A DNA stretch of 64,000 bases from Grimontia marina. Lineage in GTDB: Bacteria; Pseudomonadota; Gammaproteobacteria; Enterobacterales; Vibrionaceae. Positions within the stretch are counted from its first letter, which is position 1. Each line of letters opens with the position of its first letter. Made by a program: the position numbers and the translations under genes. The stretch covers positions 105,375-169,374 of the forward strand of contig NZ_FIZY01000003.1 in the NCBI RefSeq assembly GCF_900060185.1, in the 5' to 3' direction. Below the pieces are notes generated by a model. The model made no database searches. It saw only the letters and a list, made by a program, of their open reading frames with translations, and had not been told where the DNA came from. This document shows positions 45,349 through 55,482 of this stretch, piece by piece.

Positions 45349-47067
45349 ATGTTGGTGGTAGCACTTTTGATCGCAGGACTGCTAATCACACTCCTGCTGA
45401 CCAACCTGCGTCCAGCTCTGGTGTTTGGTGGTGTGTTTACTGCACTCTTACTGCTCGATATCGTGCCTGCTATCCAGCTTTTCAACAACTTCACCAACAC
45501 CGCCCTGATCACTCTGGTATTGCTGGTGATGGTCTCAGTGATACTCGAGCGCACACCGCTTATCAGTACGCTTGGTCGCTGGTGTACCAGTGGTAGTTTG
45601 AGGAAAGTCGCATTCCAAACCACGCTTTCCGCGGGTTTGCTTTCTGCTGTTATCAATAATACGGCCGTGGTCTCTACCCTGATGCGAATTATGACGAGAA
45701 GCGCGTATCCGGCCAGCAAACTTCTTATTCCACTTTCTTATGCTGCTATTTTAGGTGGCACCATGACCTTAATTGGCACTTCCACTAACCTGTTGGTGAA
45801 TGGTTTTACCCTCAATGCCGGATTACCGGGTATTGGCTTTTTCGACTTCACATTGATTGGCTTACCCTTATTTCTCCTTGGTGTCATGGTGATAACCCTG
45901 ATCTCCATCAAGCTGTTGCCAAGCCGGAGCGGCAATGAGGACGAAGCCTCCCAGGCTTATCTTTTAGAATCCCAGCTCGATGAAAACTCACCACTTGCTG
46001 GCCAAAGCGTCGGTCAAAGCGGACTTCGCCATCTGGAGCGATTGTTCCTTGTCGAGATAGTACGACGAGAACACATCATTTCACCGGTGTCTCCCTCTGA
46101 ACATCTGCAAGGTGGCGACATCTTGGTTTTCTCCGGCGATCTTGAGGCGACCGCGTTACTAGATAAGTTCAAGGGACTATCGCTGAAAACGCAGGGCGAA
46201 CAGCTTCCCTCTGACAACCTCGTCAGTGTGGTGGTCACTCCAAATGCAGTCATCTCTGGAAAAACAATAAAGTCCCTCAATTTTCGGGCTCAATTCGGTG
46301 CAGCCGTGGTCGCCGTCAAGCGTGGTGAGGTCCAAATGAGTGGCGGTTTAGGTCAAATAAAACTCCAAGGTGGCGATTTCTTGGTTTTGGCTGTCGGTGA
46401 AGATTTTTTCACGCAGGGAAACCTGGCTCAGAATTTTATCCTTGTGGGGCAACAGGAAAACAATGCTCTGCTCTCGCACTCTCAGTCCCTTCTTTTCAGT
46501 GTCGGCGCAATTACCGCGCTTGTGGCTAGCTTTATGGACTGGCTACCACTCTACAAGGGCTTGATTCTGCTGCTGGCCATTGCTGTGGGAACGCGTCTGG
46601 TGTCTATTCATGACTTAAGACGTCGCTTCCCGTTTGAGCTGGTTCTGGTGATTGGTTCAGCCTTGGGTTTAGCGCAAGCTATTTCCCTGACAGGGCTTGC
46701 AGATACGCTTGCAAACTTCATTATGAACATCGGACAGGCAGGCGGCGCTTTCGGGGCATTGGTCATTTTGTATCTTGCCACCTGGTTGATGACCGAGCTT
46801 ATCACCAATAATGCCGCTGCAGCGATAAGCTTTCCGGTTGGCTTGGCAATTGCCGCTCAATATCAAATTGATCCTATGCCATTTATCATGACCGTAGCCT
46901 TTGCAGCCAGCTCCAGTTTTCTCTCCCCTTTTGGTTATCAAACCAACCTGATGGTTTATACCGCAGGTCGTTATGTGCCGAGAGACTACCTCAAAGCAGG
47001 GCTGCCTTTGAGTCTGGTTTATGGTGTGCTTGTGCTTTCTCTTGTTCCTTTCGTCTTTCCCTGGTAA
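45349..47067 (+). CDS. SLC13/DASS-family anion permease with central RCK_C domains (putative sulfate importer)
   Basis: A 572-residue inner-membrane transporter with about ten membrane segments. It has two central TrkA-C/RCK_C-like soluble domains (about residues 205-265 and 285-350, with LQGGDILVFSG and LQGGDFLVLAVG). The SLC13 pattern GGTMTLIGTSTNLLVNG is in the first half and SSFLSPFGYQTNLMVY in the second. Homologues beside cysDN in vibrios are taken as sulfate permeases. It lies 3 bp after the glycosyltransferase and 9 bp before the flippase, so it is part of the operon. Sulfate is the likely substrate given the sulfation genes; this is inference. Confidence 0.88.
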   Translation: MLVVALLIAGLLITLLLTNLRPALVFGGVFTALLLLDIVPAIQLFNNFTNTALITLVLLVMVSVILERTPLISTLGRWCTSGSLRKVAFQTTLSAGLLSAVINNTAVVSTLMRIMTRSAYPASKLLIPLSYAAILGGTMTLIGTSTNLLVNGFTLNAGLPGIGFFDFTLIGLPLFLLGVMVITLISIKLLPSRSGNEDEASQAYLLESQLDENSPLAGQSVGQSGLRHLERLFLVEIVRREHIISPVSPSEHLQGGDILVFSGDLEATALLDKFKGLSLKTQGEQLPSDNLVSVVVTPNAVISGKTIKSLNFRAQFGAAVVAVKRGEVQMSGGLGQIKLQGGDFLVLAVGEDFFTQGNLAQNFILVGQQENNALLSHSQSLLFSVGAITALVASFMDWLPLYKGLILLLAIAVGTRLVSIHDLRRRFPFELVLVIGSALGLAQAISLTGLADTLANFIMNIGQAGGAFGALVILYLATWLMTELITNNAAAAISFPVGLAIAAQYQIDPMPFIMTVAFAASSSFLSPFGYQTNLMVYTAGRYVPRDYLKAGLPLSLVYGVLVLSLVPFVFPW

Positions 47068-47076
47068 GGCCGTTCC

Positions 47077-48390
47077 ATGATTTCTCAACTTGTTCACCGA
47101 ATTCAATCCATGGAACCTGCCCGCCGCCAGTTTCTGTTTCACGCAGCCCTTGCAGCCATCTTCCGGGTTCTCTCTGCTGCTGCGGCGTTTTTGCTTAGCG
47201 TGGTTGCCGCACAGGTACTTGGCGCAGAACAATCAGGCCTGTTTTTCCTTGGTATGAGTCTTGCGATTTTGCTGGGCACTCTCTGCCTGATCGGGATGGA
47301 AAACGCTCTTCTGCGGTTTATTGGACTGGCTGGAGAACAGGAAAATGCGAACTTAACCAATCAAGTCTTCACCAATGCACTGTTTGCAGTATTCCCCTTG
47401 TCGGCGATGGTCGGTGGAGTGACCTGTTTGGCTGCACCTTGGCTAGCAATCCATGTGTTTAGTAAACCCGAAGCGACAGAAAGCCTGAGATATTTTTCTC
47501 TGGCGATACCGTTTGTCAGCCTGTTCTTTCTTAACGGCTATGCGCTTCAAGCAACGCGCAAAGTCATTGCCTCTGTCTGCTCCATGCAACTTGGTGTGAC
47601 GGTCCTTGCACTACCCGCTCTCTTGCTGCTCGCCCATTATCAGCCCAATCCAATGGCAAGCACAGCATCTGTGCTTTATGTCATTGCCTCCGGGCTAGTG
47701 GTGTTAAGTGGTATGTGGCTATGGTTTCGAGTGCCGACACATCACCTCGATACCAGTGACCGCAAGATGCCAGCACTTTGGAAATCTGTGCCTAACCTTT
47801 GGTTGATTTCGGCCACCAGTCAGGCAATCCCTTGGGCGTCGGTGGTGTTTGTAGGTCTGTTTGTGACCTCTGAGGAAGTCGCCTATTTTTCTGCAGCTCA
47901 ACGAACGTCCCTCCTCATCAGCTTTATGTTGATGGTCATTAATTTCGTCGCTGCTCCGAGGTTCTCGGCACTATTCAAAGCAGATAAGCTCGACGAGCTG
48001 AAACGTTTGGCTCAATTTTCTACTCGTCTGGTGGTAGTGTTTTCTATCCCGGTGTTGACGGTTGTTCTCATCTGGCCGGATACCATCATGGCACTGTTCG
48101 GTAAAGAGTTTTCACAATCAGGTCAACTTCTGGTTATTCTGGCCGTTGGCCAGACCATCAATGTGATGACTGGATCTGTCGGATTTCTTCTCACCATGTG
48201 TGGCTATGAAAGAGACTTGCGTAATATCACTCTATTTGCAGGGGCTATCACCGTGACTTTGATACTGGTATTTACGTCAATATGGGGAATCATTGGCGCA
48301 GCGGTGGCCGTCAGTATAGGAGTGAGCACACAGAACATTCTGGCTGTGCGTAAGGTCGAAAAACGACTCGGCTTTTGGCCTATCGGATAA
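47077..48390 (+). CDS. Polysaccharide flippase (Wzx-like, MOP superfamily)
   Basis: A 437-residue protein with about twelve membrane segments and the MOP-superfamily layout, including FLLSVVAAQVLGAEQSGLFFL near the start. It probably moves the lipid-linked, possibly sulfated repeat unit to the periplasm for polymerisation. It is the last gene of the accessory block, 140 bp before galU. Family assignment is by topology and context, since these flippases vary strongly in sequence. Confidence 0.87.
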   Translation: MISQLVHRIQSMEPARRQFLFHAALAAIFRVLSAAAAFLLSVVAAQVLGAEQSGLFFLGMSLAILLGTLCLIGMENALLRFIGLAGEQENANLTNQVFTNALFAVFPLSAMVGGVTCLAAPWLAIHVFSKPEATESLRYFSLAIPFVSLFFLNGYALQATRKVIASVCSMQLGVTVLALPALLLLAHYQPNPMASTASVLYVIASGLVVLSGMWLWFRVPTHHLDTSDRKMPALWKSVPNLWLISATSQAIPWASVVFVGLFVTSEEVAYFSAAQRTSLLISFMLMVINFVAAPRFSALFKADKLDELKRLAQFSTRLVVVFSIPVLTVVLIWPDTIMALFGKEFSQSGQLLVILAVGQTINVMTGSVGFLLTMCGYERDLRNITLFAGAITVTLILVFTSIWGIIGAAVAVSIGVSTQNILAVRKVEKRLGFWPIG

Positions 48391-48433
48391 CCCTATCTTG
48401 TTGAAGACTCGCTCTGCACGCTTAATCAAACAA

Positions 48434-48444
48434 TGAGACAAATT
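48434..48444 (+). repeat. Second copy of the 11-bp sequence TGAGACAAATT
   Basis: The same 11 bases occur at 27970-27980, so identical copies lie just outside the start of the accessory block and just after its last gene. They could be shared regulator half-sites or a trace of insertion. A chance match is possible. Confidence 0.3.
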
Positions 48445-48530
48445 GTAACTGATTAATGTTAACATCCCTGCCGCCTAAATTTTTTAACTTTCCGACCAAA
48501 TTGTTGGATGAAATGTTTTAAGGACAACCT

Positions 48531-49397
48531 ATGATTAAGAAGTGCCTATTTCCTGCTGCTGGCTACGGTACCCGTTTTCTGCCTGCCACCAAGTCGATGC
48601 CAAAAGAAATGATGCCTATCGTTAACAAGCCACTGATCGAATACGGCGTAGACGAAGCCATTGAGGCAGGCATCACTGGTATGTGTATCGTGACCGGTCG
48701 TGGTAAACACAGCCTGATGGATCACTTTGACAAAAACTACGAGTTGGAGCATCAAATTAGCGGCACCAATAAAGAAGCGCTGCTAGAAGATATTCGCGCC
48801 ACCATCGATGCTGCGTCATTCACTTACATCCGCCAGAAAGAAATGAAAGGCCTGGGTCATGCTATCCTGACTGGTCGTGAGCTTGTAGGTGATGAAGCGT
48901 TTGCCGTTGTGCTGGCAGATGACCTTTGTTTGAACTTGGAAGATGGTGTTCTTTCCCAGATGGTTGCGTTGTACAAGCAGTTCCGCTGCTCAATCGTCGC
49001 GGTAGAAGAAGTGCCGGAAGATGAAACCCACAAATACGGTGTAATTTCCGGTGAAGAGATGCGTGATAACCTTTACCGCGTTGACAACATGGTGGAAAAA
49101 CCAGAGCAAGGCACCGCACCAAGTAACCTAGCGATCATCGGCCGCTACATCCTGACGCCGGATATTTTCGATATCCTTGAGAAAACAGAACCAGGCAAAA
49201 ACGGAGAAATCCAAATCACCGATGCCCTGCTGAAACAAGCGCAAAGCGGCTGCGTTCTGGCGTACAAATTCAAAGGCGAACGCTTTGACTGTGGAAGCGT
49301 AGAAGGTTTCATCCAAGCAACTAACTACTGCTACGAAAATATCTACCTGAAGTCAGATGCGCCGAACCAACCTCAAAAAACGGTAAAAACAGGCTGA
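48531..49397 (+). CDS. galU: UTP-glucose-1-phosphate uridylyltransferase
   Basis: A 288-residue GalU. The nucleotide-binding signature FPAAGYGTRFLPATKSMPKE is at residues 7-26. VEKP and the late FDCGSVEGF are also typical. It makes UDP-glucose, the donor precursor for LPS, EPS and other glycans. It is followed by a strong terminator and then uvrA, as in other vibrios, so galU is probably core and not part of the accessory block, though it would feed it. Confidence 0.97.
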   Translation: MIKKCLFPAAGYGTRFLPATKSMPKEMMPIVNKPLIEYGVDEAIEAGITGMCIVTGRGKHSLMDHFDKNYELEHQISGTNKEALLEDIRATIDAASFTYIRQKEMKGLGHAILTGRELVGDEAFAVVLADDLCLNLEDGVLSQMVALYKQFRCSIVAVEEVPEDETHKYGVISGEEMRDNLYRVDNMVEKPEQGTAPSNLAIIGRYILTPDIFDILEKTEPGKNGEIQITDALLKQAQSGCVLAYKFKGERFDCGSVEGFIQATNYCYENIYLKSDAPNQPQKTVKTG

Positions 49398-49441
49398 TCG
49401 ATTCGGGTTGAACCACCGTTAAAATGACATGTCGCAACACT

Positions 49442-49478
49442 GAAGAAGGCTGTATGTTTATACAGCCTTCTTCTTTTT
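49442..49478 (+). terminator. Intrinsic terminator after galU
   Basis: A perfect 13-bp stem (GAAGAAGGCTGTA / TACAGCCTTCTTC) with a 6-base loop is followed by five T residues. It separates galU from uvrA. Confidence 0.93.
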
Positions 49479-49557
49479 CATTACGCGATAATGTGGGATA
49501 CTTCCACACTCGTTTTTTCTTTAGGCTTCAAGCCTCAGAGCTAAGGGCAAGGTAGAC

Positions 49558-52392
49558 ATGGATACGATAGACGTCAGAGGGGCGCGCACCCATAACCTGA
49601 AAAACATTAACCTGACGATCCCACGCGATAAGATGATAGTGATCACGGGCCTTTCAGGCTCAGGCAAGTCATCACTGGCGTTTGACACTCTGTACGCAGA
49701 AGGTCAACGCCGCTATGTAGAATCACTGTCTGCCTATGCACGCCAGTTCCTTTCCCTGATGGAAAAGCCAGACGTCGACCATATTGAAGGCTTGTCACCT
49801 GCTATCTCCATCGAGCAAAAATCGACGTCCCACAACCCACGTTCAACTGTCGGCACTATCACAGAAGTTTACGACTACCTGCGTCTTTTATACGCGCGTG
49901 TGGGTGACCCGCGCTGTCCGATACACAATGTGACGCTGGAAGCACAGACCGTGAGCCAGATGGTCGACAAGGTGCTGGAACTTGAAGAAGGCAGCAAGAT
50001 GATGCTACTGGCCCCTATCGTTAAGGAACGTAAGGGAGAGCACGTCAAAACACTGGAAAACTTGGTCGCCCACGGTTTTATCCGCGCGCGTATTGATGGC
50101 GAAGTGTGTGACCTTTCTGATCCGCCGACGCTGGAGCTTCACAAAAAGCACACCATTGAAGTGGTCGTAGACCGCTTCAAAGTACGCGACGATCTGCAGC
50201 AACGCCTTGCTGAATCTTTCGAAACAGCCATTGAACTGACAGGCGGCACGGCCGTGGTCAGCTTTATGGATGGTGACGGTGATGATCTCATCTTCTCGGC
50301 CAACTTCGCTTGCCCGCATTGCGGATACAGCATGCAAGAGCTTGAGCCTCGCCTATTTTCCTTCAATAACCCAGCAGGTGCCTGCGCAACCTGTGATGGT
50401 CTCGGCGTACAGCAGTATTTTGATGAAAACCGCGTGGTTCAGAATGAAGCTGTCAGTCTTGCTGGTGGTGCCATCCGTGGATGGGACCGCCGAAATTTCT
50501 ACTACTTCCAGATGCTGAGCTCTCTGGCCGATCACTACGAATTCGACATTGAAACTCCGTGGCAGAATTTACCGAAAACCATCCAAAACGTGGTTCTGAA
50601 CGGCTCTGGAAATACCGAAATTGCCTTTAAGTACGTGAACGATCGTGGTGACATCACCGTGCGTAAGCATCCGTTCGAAGGTATTTTAAACAACCTCAAC
50701 CGCCGCTACCGCGATACGGAGTCCATGGCTGTTCGCGAAGAGCTGGCGAAGTACATCGCCAACAAACCTTGTTCAAGCTGCGGCGGTTCACGCCTTCGTG
50801 AAGAAGCTCGCCATGTCTTTGTGGGTGACACCAACCTCCCTGCCGTGTGTGAAATGAGCATTCATGAAGCACTGACCTTCTTTGCAGGTTTGGAGCTGAC
50901 AGGCCAACGCGCACAGATCGCCGATAAGGTACTCAAAGAGATCCATGACCGCCTGAGTTTTCTGGTCAACGTCGGTCTTAACTATCTCAACCTGTCACGC
51001 AGCGCCGACACTCTTTCAGGCGGTGAAGCGCAGCGTATTCGTCTGGCAAGCCAGATTGGAGCGGGTCTGGTCGGCGTGATGTACGTGTTAGACGAACCGT
51101 CCATCGGTCTCCACCAGCGTGACAACGAACGCCTTCTCGCCACTTTGGAGCACCTTCGTAATCTGGGTAATACCGTACTGGTGGTTGAGCATGATGAAGA
51201 TGCCATCCGCGCGGCAGACTACATCATAGATATCGGCCCAGGTGCCGGTGTACATGGCGGTCACATAGTAGCTGAAGGTACGTATGAAGAAATCATCAAG
51301 AATGAAAACTCGCTGACAGGCCAATACCTCAGCGGGAAAAAAGCGATTGAAGTCCCCGCCAAGCGTTTTACCTACGATAAGAAGAAAGTCGTGAAGCTAA
51401 AAGGCGCTACCGGGAACAACCTGCAAAACGTCAATCTGACGCTTCCGGTCGGTCTATTTACCTGTGTCACAGGCGTATCCGGTTCGGGTAAATCGACCCT
51501 TATCAACGACACCTTTTACAAAATTGCCCACCAGAGACTGAATGGTGCAACCACCGGTGAGCCTTCGCCTTTCAAGGACATTGATGGTCTGGGTCACTTC
51601 GATAAAGTCATAGATATAGACCAGAGCCCGATTGGACGCACCCCACGCTCCAATCCAGCAACCTACACTGGCATTTTCACGCCAATCCGTGAACTGTTTG
51701 CCGGTACTCAGGAGGCCCGGTCACGCGGATACAAAGTCGGGCGATTCAGCTTTAACGTGAAAGGCGGCCGCTGTGAAGCCTGTCAGGGCGACGGCGTTAT
51801 CAAAGTGGAAATGCACTTCCTCCCGGATGTTTACGTACCGTGCGACGTGTGCAAAGGTAAGAGATATAACCGTGAAACCTTGGAGATCCGCTATAAAGGC
51901 AAAACCATTGATGAAGTCCTTGAGATGACAGTGGAAGATGCCCGCGAGTTCTTCGATGCCGTACCAGCCATTGCGCGTAAGCTGCAAACCCTGATGGATG
52001 TAGGCCTGTCTTACATCCGCCTAGGACAGGCGGCTACGACGCTGTCTGGTGGTGAAGCGCAACGAGTCAAGCTGGCGCGTGAGCTTTCCAAGCGTGATAC
52101 CGGCAAGACGCTGTATATTCTGGATGAGCCAACCACGGGCCTACACTTCCACGATATCCAGCAATTACTGACAGTGCTGCATCGACTGCGTGATCACGGT
52201 AATACCATTGTGGTGATTGAACATAATCTGGACGTGATAAAGACCGCGGACTGGATTGTCGACCTGGGCCCCGAAGGTGGCAGTGGCGGGGGCATGATCA
52301 TCGCCGAAGGTACACCGGAAGATGTGGCTCTGGTTAAAGGTTCGCACACAGCGAGGTTCTTGAAACCTTTGCTCAAACAAAAAGCATCATAG
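49558..52392 (+). CDS. uvrA: Excinuclease ABC subunit A
   Basis: A 944-residue UvrA of normal length. Two ABC ATPase cores are present, with Walker [10 protein letters not shown] (near residue 31) and GVSGSGKST (near 640) and two LSGGEAQR signatures. Zinc-binding cysteine pairs occur (CPHC ... CATC, and CEAC ... CDVC). It recognises bulky DNA lesions and loads UvrB in nucleotide excision repair. A LexA box was not evident upstream. Confidence 0.98.
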   Translation: MDTIDVRGARTHNLKNINLTIPRDKMIVITGLSGSGKSSLAFDTLYAEGQRRYVESLSAYARQFLSLMEKPDVDHIEGLSPAISIEQKSTSHNPRSTVGTITEVYDYLRLLYARVGDPRCPIHNVTLEAQTVSQMVDKVLELEEGSKMMLLAPIVKERKGEHVKTLENLVAHGFIRARIDGEVCDLSDPPTLELHKKHTIEVVVDRFKVRDDLQQRLAESFETAIELTGGTAVVSFMDGDGDDLIFSANFACPHCGYSMQELEPRLFSFNNPAGACATCDGLGVQQYFDENRVVQNEAVSLAGGAIRGWDRRNFYYFQMLSSLADHYEFDIETPWQNLPKTIQNVVLNGSGNTEIAFKYVNDRGDITVRKHPFEGILNNLNRRYRDTESMAVREELAKYIANKPCSSCGGSRLREEARHVFVGDTNLPAVCEMSIHEALTFFAGLELTGQRAQIADKVLKEIHDRLSFLVNVGLNYLNLSRSADTLSGGEAQRIRLASQIGAGLVGVMYVLDEPSIGLHQRDNERLLATLEHLRNLGNTVLVVEHDEDAIRAADYIIDIGPGAGVHGGHIVAEGTYEEIIKNENSLTGQYLSGKKAIEVPAKRFTYDKKKVVKLKGATGNNLQNVNLTLPVGLFTCVTGVSGSGKSTLINDTFYKIAHQRLNGATTGEPSPFKDIDGLGHFDKVIDIDQSPIGRTPRSNPATYTGIFTPIRELFAGTQEARSRGYKVGRFSFNVKGGRCEACQGDGVIKVEMHFLPDVYVPCDVCKGKRYNRETLEIRYKGKTIDEVLEMTVEDAREFFDAVPAIARKLQTLMDVGLSYIRLGQAATTLSGGEAQRVKLARELSKRDTGKTLYILDEPTTGLHFHDIQQLLTVLHRLRDHGNTIVVIEHNLDVIKTADWIVDLGPEGGSGGGMIIAEGTPEDVALVKGSHTARFLKPLLKQKAS

Positions 52393-52427
52393 GGCGGATG
52401 CTGGCATGAGCCAGTGAAAAACAATCT

Positions 52428-54089
52428 ATGCAAACAATGCGATTTCAAAACCTCTGGCCATCAAAAGTGGCCAGAAAACCTTTGGTTAAGCCAGTGCTAA
52501 TCGCGCTGACTGTGCTGTTTTTATTCTGCTTACCTCTTAACCAAATCCCGCTCGCTTTCTCCGGTGTTCAACATCCAGCTACAGCCTTAACGCTCTTGTT
52601 AGCGGTTGCCATCGTTTGCTTTGGGGTTTGGGAAGCGGCAAGACAAGGCCGTTTCAGTCAAACGATCATGACTGGATGGCTAGCGCTGAGCGCGAGTTTC
52701 GCCCTGATACCGTCATTTTATCTTCACGCCGACTGGCATTCGGCTGCATGGCAGGGGTTCAGCGTTCTGTTGTCCTTACTGCTTTTCTGTACCTTGCAGC
52801 AGTTCAGCTTTAACCATCTTCAACGGCAATATCTCCTCTGGTTACCGCTTTTAAGCGGCTGGCTGCTCGCTATTCCTTTGTTACTACCTAATATCAGCGA
52901 GATATCGTCATCAAGCCTTCCAGACTTCAAAAGCAACAGTGATGTACTGGGCATCGTCCTACTGACATCTTTGATGCTGTCAGCTTACTTGCTCGCGCGG
53001 ACTAAAGCGTACAAGCGTAACTGGGTGCCCGTCCATGCCTTATTACTTGCGACGCCACTGCTCACCATTCCAGCTCTCACGGCATTGAAATCGCCTTGGC
53101 TAATCACCGTGATTTTAGTGTTGGTGATTTTCAGTCAGCCATTCTTATTCCGTTTCAGCCAAAAAAGACACCATGGTCTTTGGAATTTCGCGGTATTGGT
53201 GGGCTTTGCTATCGCTTGGAAGTTTGGAAGTGTTCCTCAATCGGCACTTTTTGCAGCCCGTTATTCAGCCAAGGAGTTAGAGGTGCTGTCGCAGGCGTGG
53301 GCATTACTGGGACAGGCTCAGTTTGAAGGTATAGGTCTGGGGCAGCTCGATAGAGCACAGCTGTTGTTTGGCGTTGAGCAAAGCCATGTTCTGCCGCTTC
53401 AGCAAATGTATCCCAGTTGGCTGCTCGCAAATTTAATTCAGGGCGGCATTGCCTACTGGGCGAGTTTTGGCCTGCTCTTCATACTGGTAATTCGCAAGTT
53501 GGTGGAGGCGCCGAGTGGCACCCGCTTGATGCTGCTTGCGATCATTATGCCATCCCTCATTGGCATGGCAATGACAGACTACATTGAGACTAACCTGGCA
53601 CTTGGTATGCTGTTTGTGGTGCTGCTTTACTGGATAGATAATCTTACCGCAAGATACCGACGCATACTTTTGCCATACCCACGGACGATGAAAATCACCG
53701 CTAATACAGTGCTGACTGCCACGCTGGTATTGGTGTTGTCTTCAATCTATCTTGGCGAGCAGGCGCTTCGCACCTATCAAATACGCGACAGTAAGCTGAC
53801 TCAGTATCAAACCCACCCTTGGTGGAATGACTTCTACCAGCAAGTGGCGGGAAAACGGAAGTTTCTGGAAAGTGTTGAAAGCAGGGATTTACGCGCGCAG
53901 GAGTTGTACCTGCGGGAGCAAATTTCCCGACTGGAAACTTCTCCGAATGCTGACGGCTATCAATCGCTGATTGAGCTGGCGATGCTCACCGGGCATAAAA
54001 CGGTCGCCAAACAGTTGAAGGATGAGGCATCGCTGCTTTTCCCGTACCGAACGTTTCAGCCTGACTTTTCTGAGCTTCCAGCGGAATAA
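52428..54089 (+). CDS. PglL/WaaL-like O-oligosaccharyltransferase family membrane protein
   Basis: A 553-residue polytopic protein with about eleven membrane segments and a C-terminal soluble part of about 110 residues that resembles the Wzy_C_2 end of PglL. The large periplasmic loop includes FEGIGLGQLDRAQ and QSHVLPLQQMYPSWLL, with a His in the usual catalytic neighbourhood. In V. cholerae a PglL-type O-oligosaccharyltransferase gene occupies the same place after uvrA. It may glycosylate pilins or other periplasmic proteins, or ligate glycans to lipid A. The start at 52428 could be 9 bases later. Function is uncertain. Confidence 0.75.
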   Translation: MQTMRFQNLWPSKVARKPLVKPVLIALTVLFLFCLPLNQIPLAFSGVQHPATALTLLLAVAIVCFGVWEAARQGRFSQTIMTGWLALSASFALIPSFYLHADWHSAAWQGFSVLLSLLLFCTLQQFSFNHLQRQYLLWLPLLSGWLLAIPLLLPNISEISSSSLPDFKSNSDVLGIVLLTSLMLSAYLLARTKAYKRNWVPVHALLLATPLLTIPALTALKSPWLITVILVLVIFSQPFLFRFSQKRHHGLWNFAVLVGFAIAWKFGSVPQSALFAARYSAKELEVLSQAWALLGQAQFEGIGLGQLDRAQLLFGVEQSHVLPLQQMYPSWLLANLIQGGIAYWASFGLLFILVIRKLVEAPSGTRLMLLAIIMPSLIGMAMTDYIETNLALGMLFVVLLYWIDNLTARYRRILLPYPRTMKITANTVLTATLVLVLSSIYLGEQALRTYQIRDSKLTQYQTHPWWNDFYQQVAGKRKFLESVESRDLRAQELYLREQISRLETSPNADGYQSLIELAMLTGHKTVAKQLKDEASLLFPYRTFQPDFSELPAE

Positions 54090-54093
54090 AACA

Positions 54094-54125
54094 AAAAACG
54101 CCCCGCATTCATGCAGGGCGTTTTT
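54094..54125. terminator. Bidirectional terminator between the PglL-like gene and the aminotransferase gene
   Basis: AAAAACGCCC pairs with GGGCGTTTTT, with an inner GCAT/ATGC stem. It lies between convergent genes and has T-runs on both strands. Confidence 0.9.
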
Positions 54126-54139
54126 CTGTAAGGCCTTGA

Positions 54140-55258
54140 TTAGCCAAGCACATCCTTTAGTGCCTTCGCACATAAAGCTACGTTTTCGCGTTTGGCCGCG
54201 TAACCCATCAAACCGATACGCCAAGCTTTACCTGCCAGTGCTCCCAGACCCGCACCAATTTCCAGATTGTAGTCATTAAGAAGTTTCGCACGCACCGCAG
54301 CATCGTCGACGCCTTCAGGTACTGCTACGGCATTCAATTGCGGCAGGCGATGGTCAGGTTCCACAAGGAAGTTAACACCCAGTGCTTCCAGTTCTGCTTT
54401 GAGTAACTCGTGCATATCGCGGTGACGTTGCCATGCATTCTCCAAACCTTCTTCTTTCAGCATCAGCAAAGACTCATGCAAGGCGTAAAGGCTGTTCACT
54501 GGCGCAGTGTGGTGATAGCTACGCTTGCCTTCACCACTCCAATAACCAAGCACCAGGCTTTGATCAAGGAACCAACTCTGCACCTTACCCGTGCGCTGCT
54601 GCATTTTTTCTACCGCACGCGGAGAGAAGGTCACAGGCGATAAACCTGGTACACAAGACAAACATTTCTGGCTACCAGAATACACAGCGTCCAGTTGCCA
54701 CTCATCGACCAGCAGCGGCACCCCACCAAGTGAGGTCACGGCATCGACAATCGTTAGACAGTCGTGCTCACGCGCCAGTGCCGAGAGAGTCTTCGCATCG
54801 CTGAGTGCGCCGGTCGATGTTTCTGCGTGTACAAACGCCACCACCGATGCTTCTGGGTTCGCTTTTAAAGCCGCCTCCACTTTTGCCGGATCAACAGGTT
54901 TGCCCCACTCGTCATCAACCATCACTGCCGTCGCACCGCAACGTTCTACGTTTTCACGCATACGCTCGCCAAATACGCCGTTTCGACAAACTATCACCGT
55001 ATCGCCCGGCTCAATCAGGTTAACGAAACAGGTCTCCATGCCTGCACTACCTGGGGCTGACACTGCAATAGTGAACGCGTTTTCAGTCTGAAATGCGTAC
55101 TGAAGCAATGCTTTGACTTCATCCATCATCCCTACAAACAGAGGGTCGAGGTGGCCAATTGTTGGCTGGGCCAGCGCTTGCAATACACGTGGTGAAACAT
55201 CGGAGGGACCTGGGCCCATCAGAGTACGTTGTGGTGGGATAAAGCGTGAAATGGTCAT
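54140..55258 (-). CDS. Class V aminotransferase (serine/alanine-glyoxylate type)
   Basis: A 372-residue fold-type I PLP enzyme. SGSQKCL holds the likely Schiff-base Lys198, and Asp172 (VDAVTSLGG) pairs with the pyridine nitrogen. The start [14 protein letters not shown] is typical of the alanine-glyoxylate / serine-pyruvate aminotransferase group. The substrate pair (alanine-glyoxylate, serine-pyruvate or related) cannot be fixed from the sequence. A good ribosome-binding site (GGAGAG) precedes the ATG. It is divergent from the lysine-riboswitch-lysC unit. Confidence 0.9.
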   Translation of the reverse strand: MTISRFIPPQRTLMGPGPSDVSPRVLQALAQPTIGHLDPLFVGMMDEVKALLQYAFQTENAFTIAVSAPGSAGMETCFVNLIEPGDTVIVCRNGVFGERMRENVERCGATAVMVDDEWGKPVDPAKVEAALKANPEASVVAFVHAETSTGALSDAKTLSALAREHDCLTIVDAVTSLGGVPLLVDEWQLDAVYSGSQKCLSCVPGLSPVTFSPRAVEKMQQRTGKVQSWFLDQSLVLGYWSGEGKRSYHHTAPVNSLYALHESLLMLKEEGLENAWQRHRDMHELLKAELEALGVNFLVEPDHRLPQLNAVAVPEGVDDAAVRAKLLNDYNLEIGAGLGALAGKAWRIGLMGYAAKRENVALCAKALKDVLG

Positions 55259-55410
55259 TATTTGCTCTCCATATGCCTTTTGTTCCTTGGGTCTATTTAC
55301 CCTACCACCGGATAGGGCTGGCTAAAATCTCAACGTTAAATAAACCCAAGCATCATCAAGCAAAAGTCCTTCACTGCCACGAAAAGCAATGTCGCAAACT
55401 CAAACAAACG

Positions 55411-55439
55411 TTGACAATAACATTACAAACATTTATCAA
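55411..55439 (+). promoter_or_regulatory. Candidate sigma-70 promoter of lysC
   Basis: A perfect TTGACA (55411-55416), 17-base spacer and TATCAA (55434-55439) lie about 44 bases before the riboswitch. The layout fits a long-leader transcript. Confidence 0.7.
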
Positions 55440-55482
55440 TAGAGGGCAATTTTTGCTCGGCACCATTTGTGCTCTGCAGAGA

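Noticed and set aside
54591..55091. Antisense frame inside the aminotransferase gene
   Set aside because: Composition (Ser/Thr/Pro-rich, no motifs) and complete overlap with a conserved PLP enzyme mark it as a shadow.
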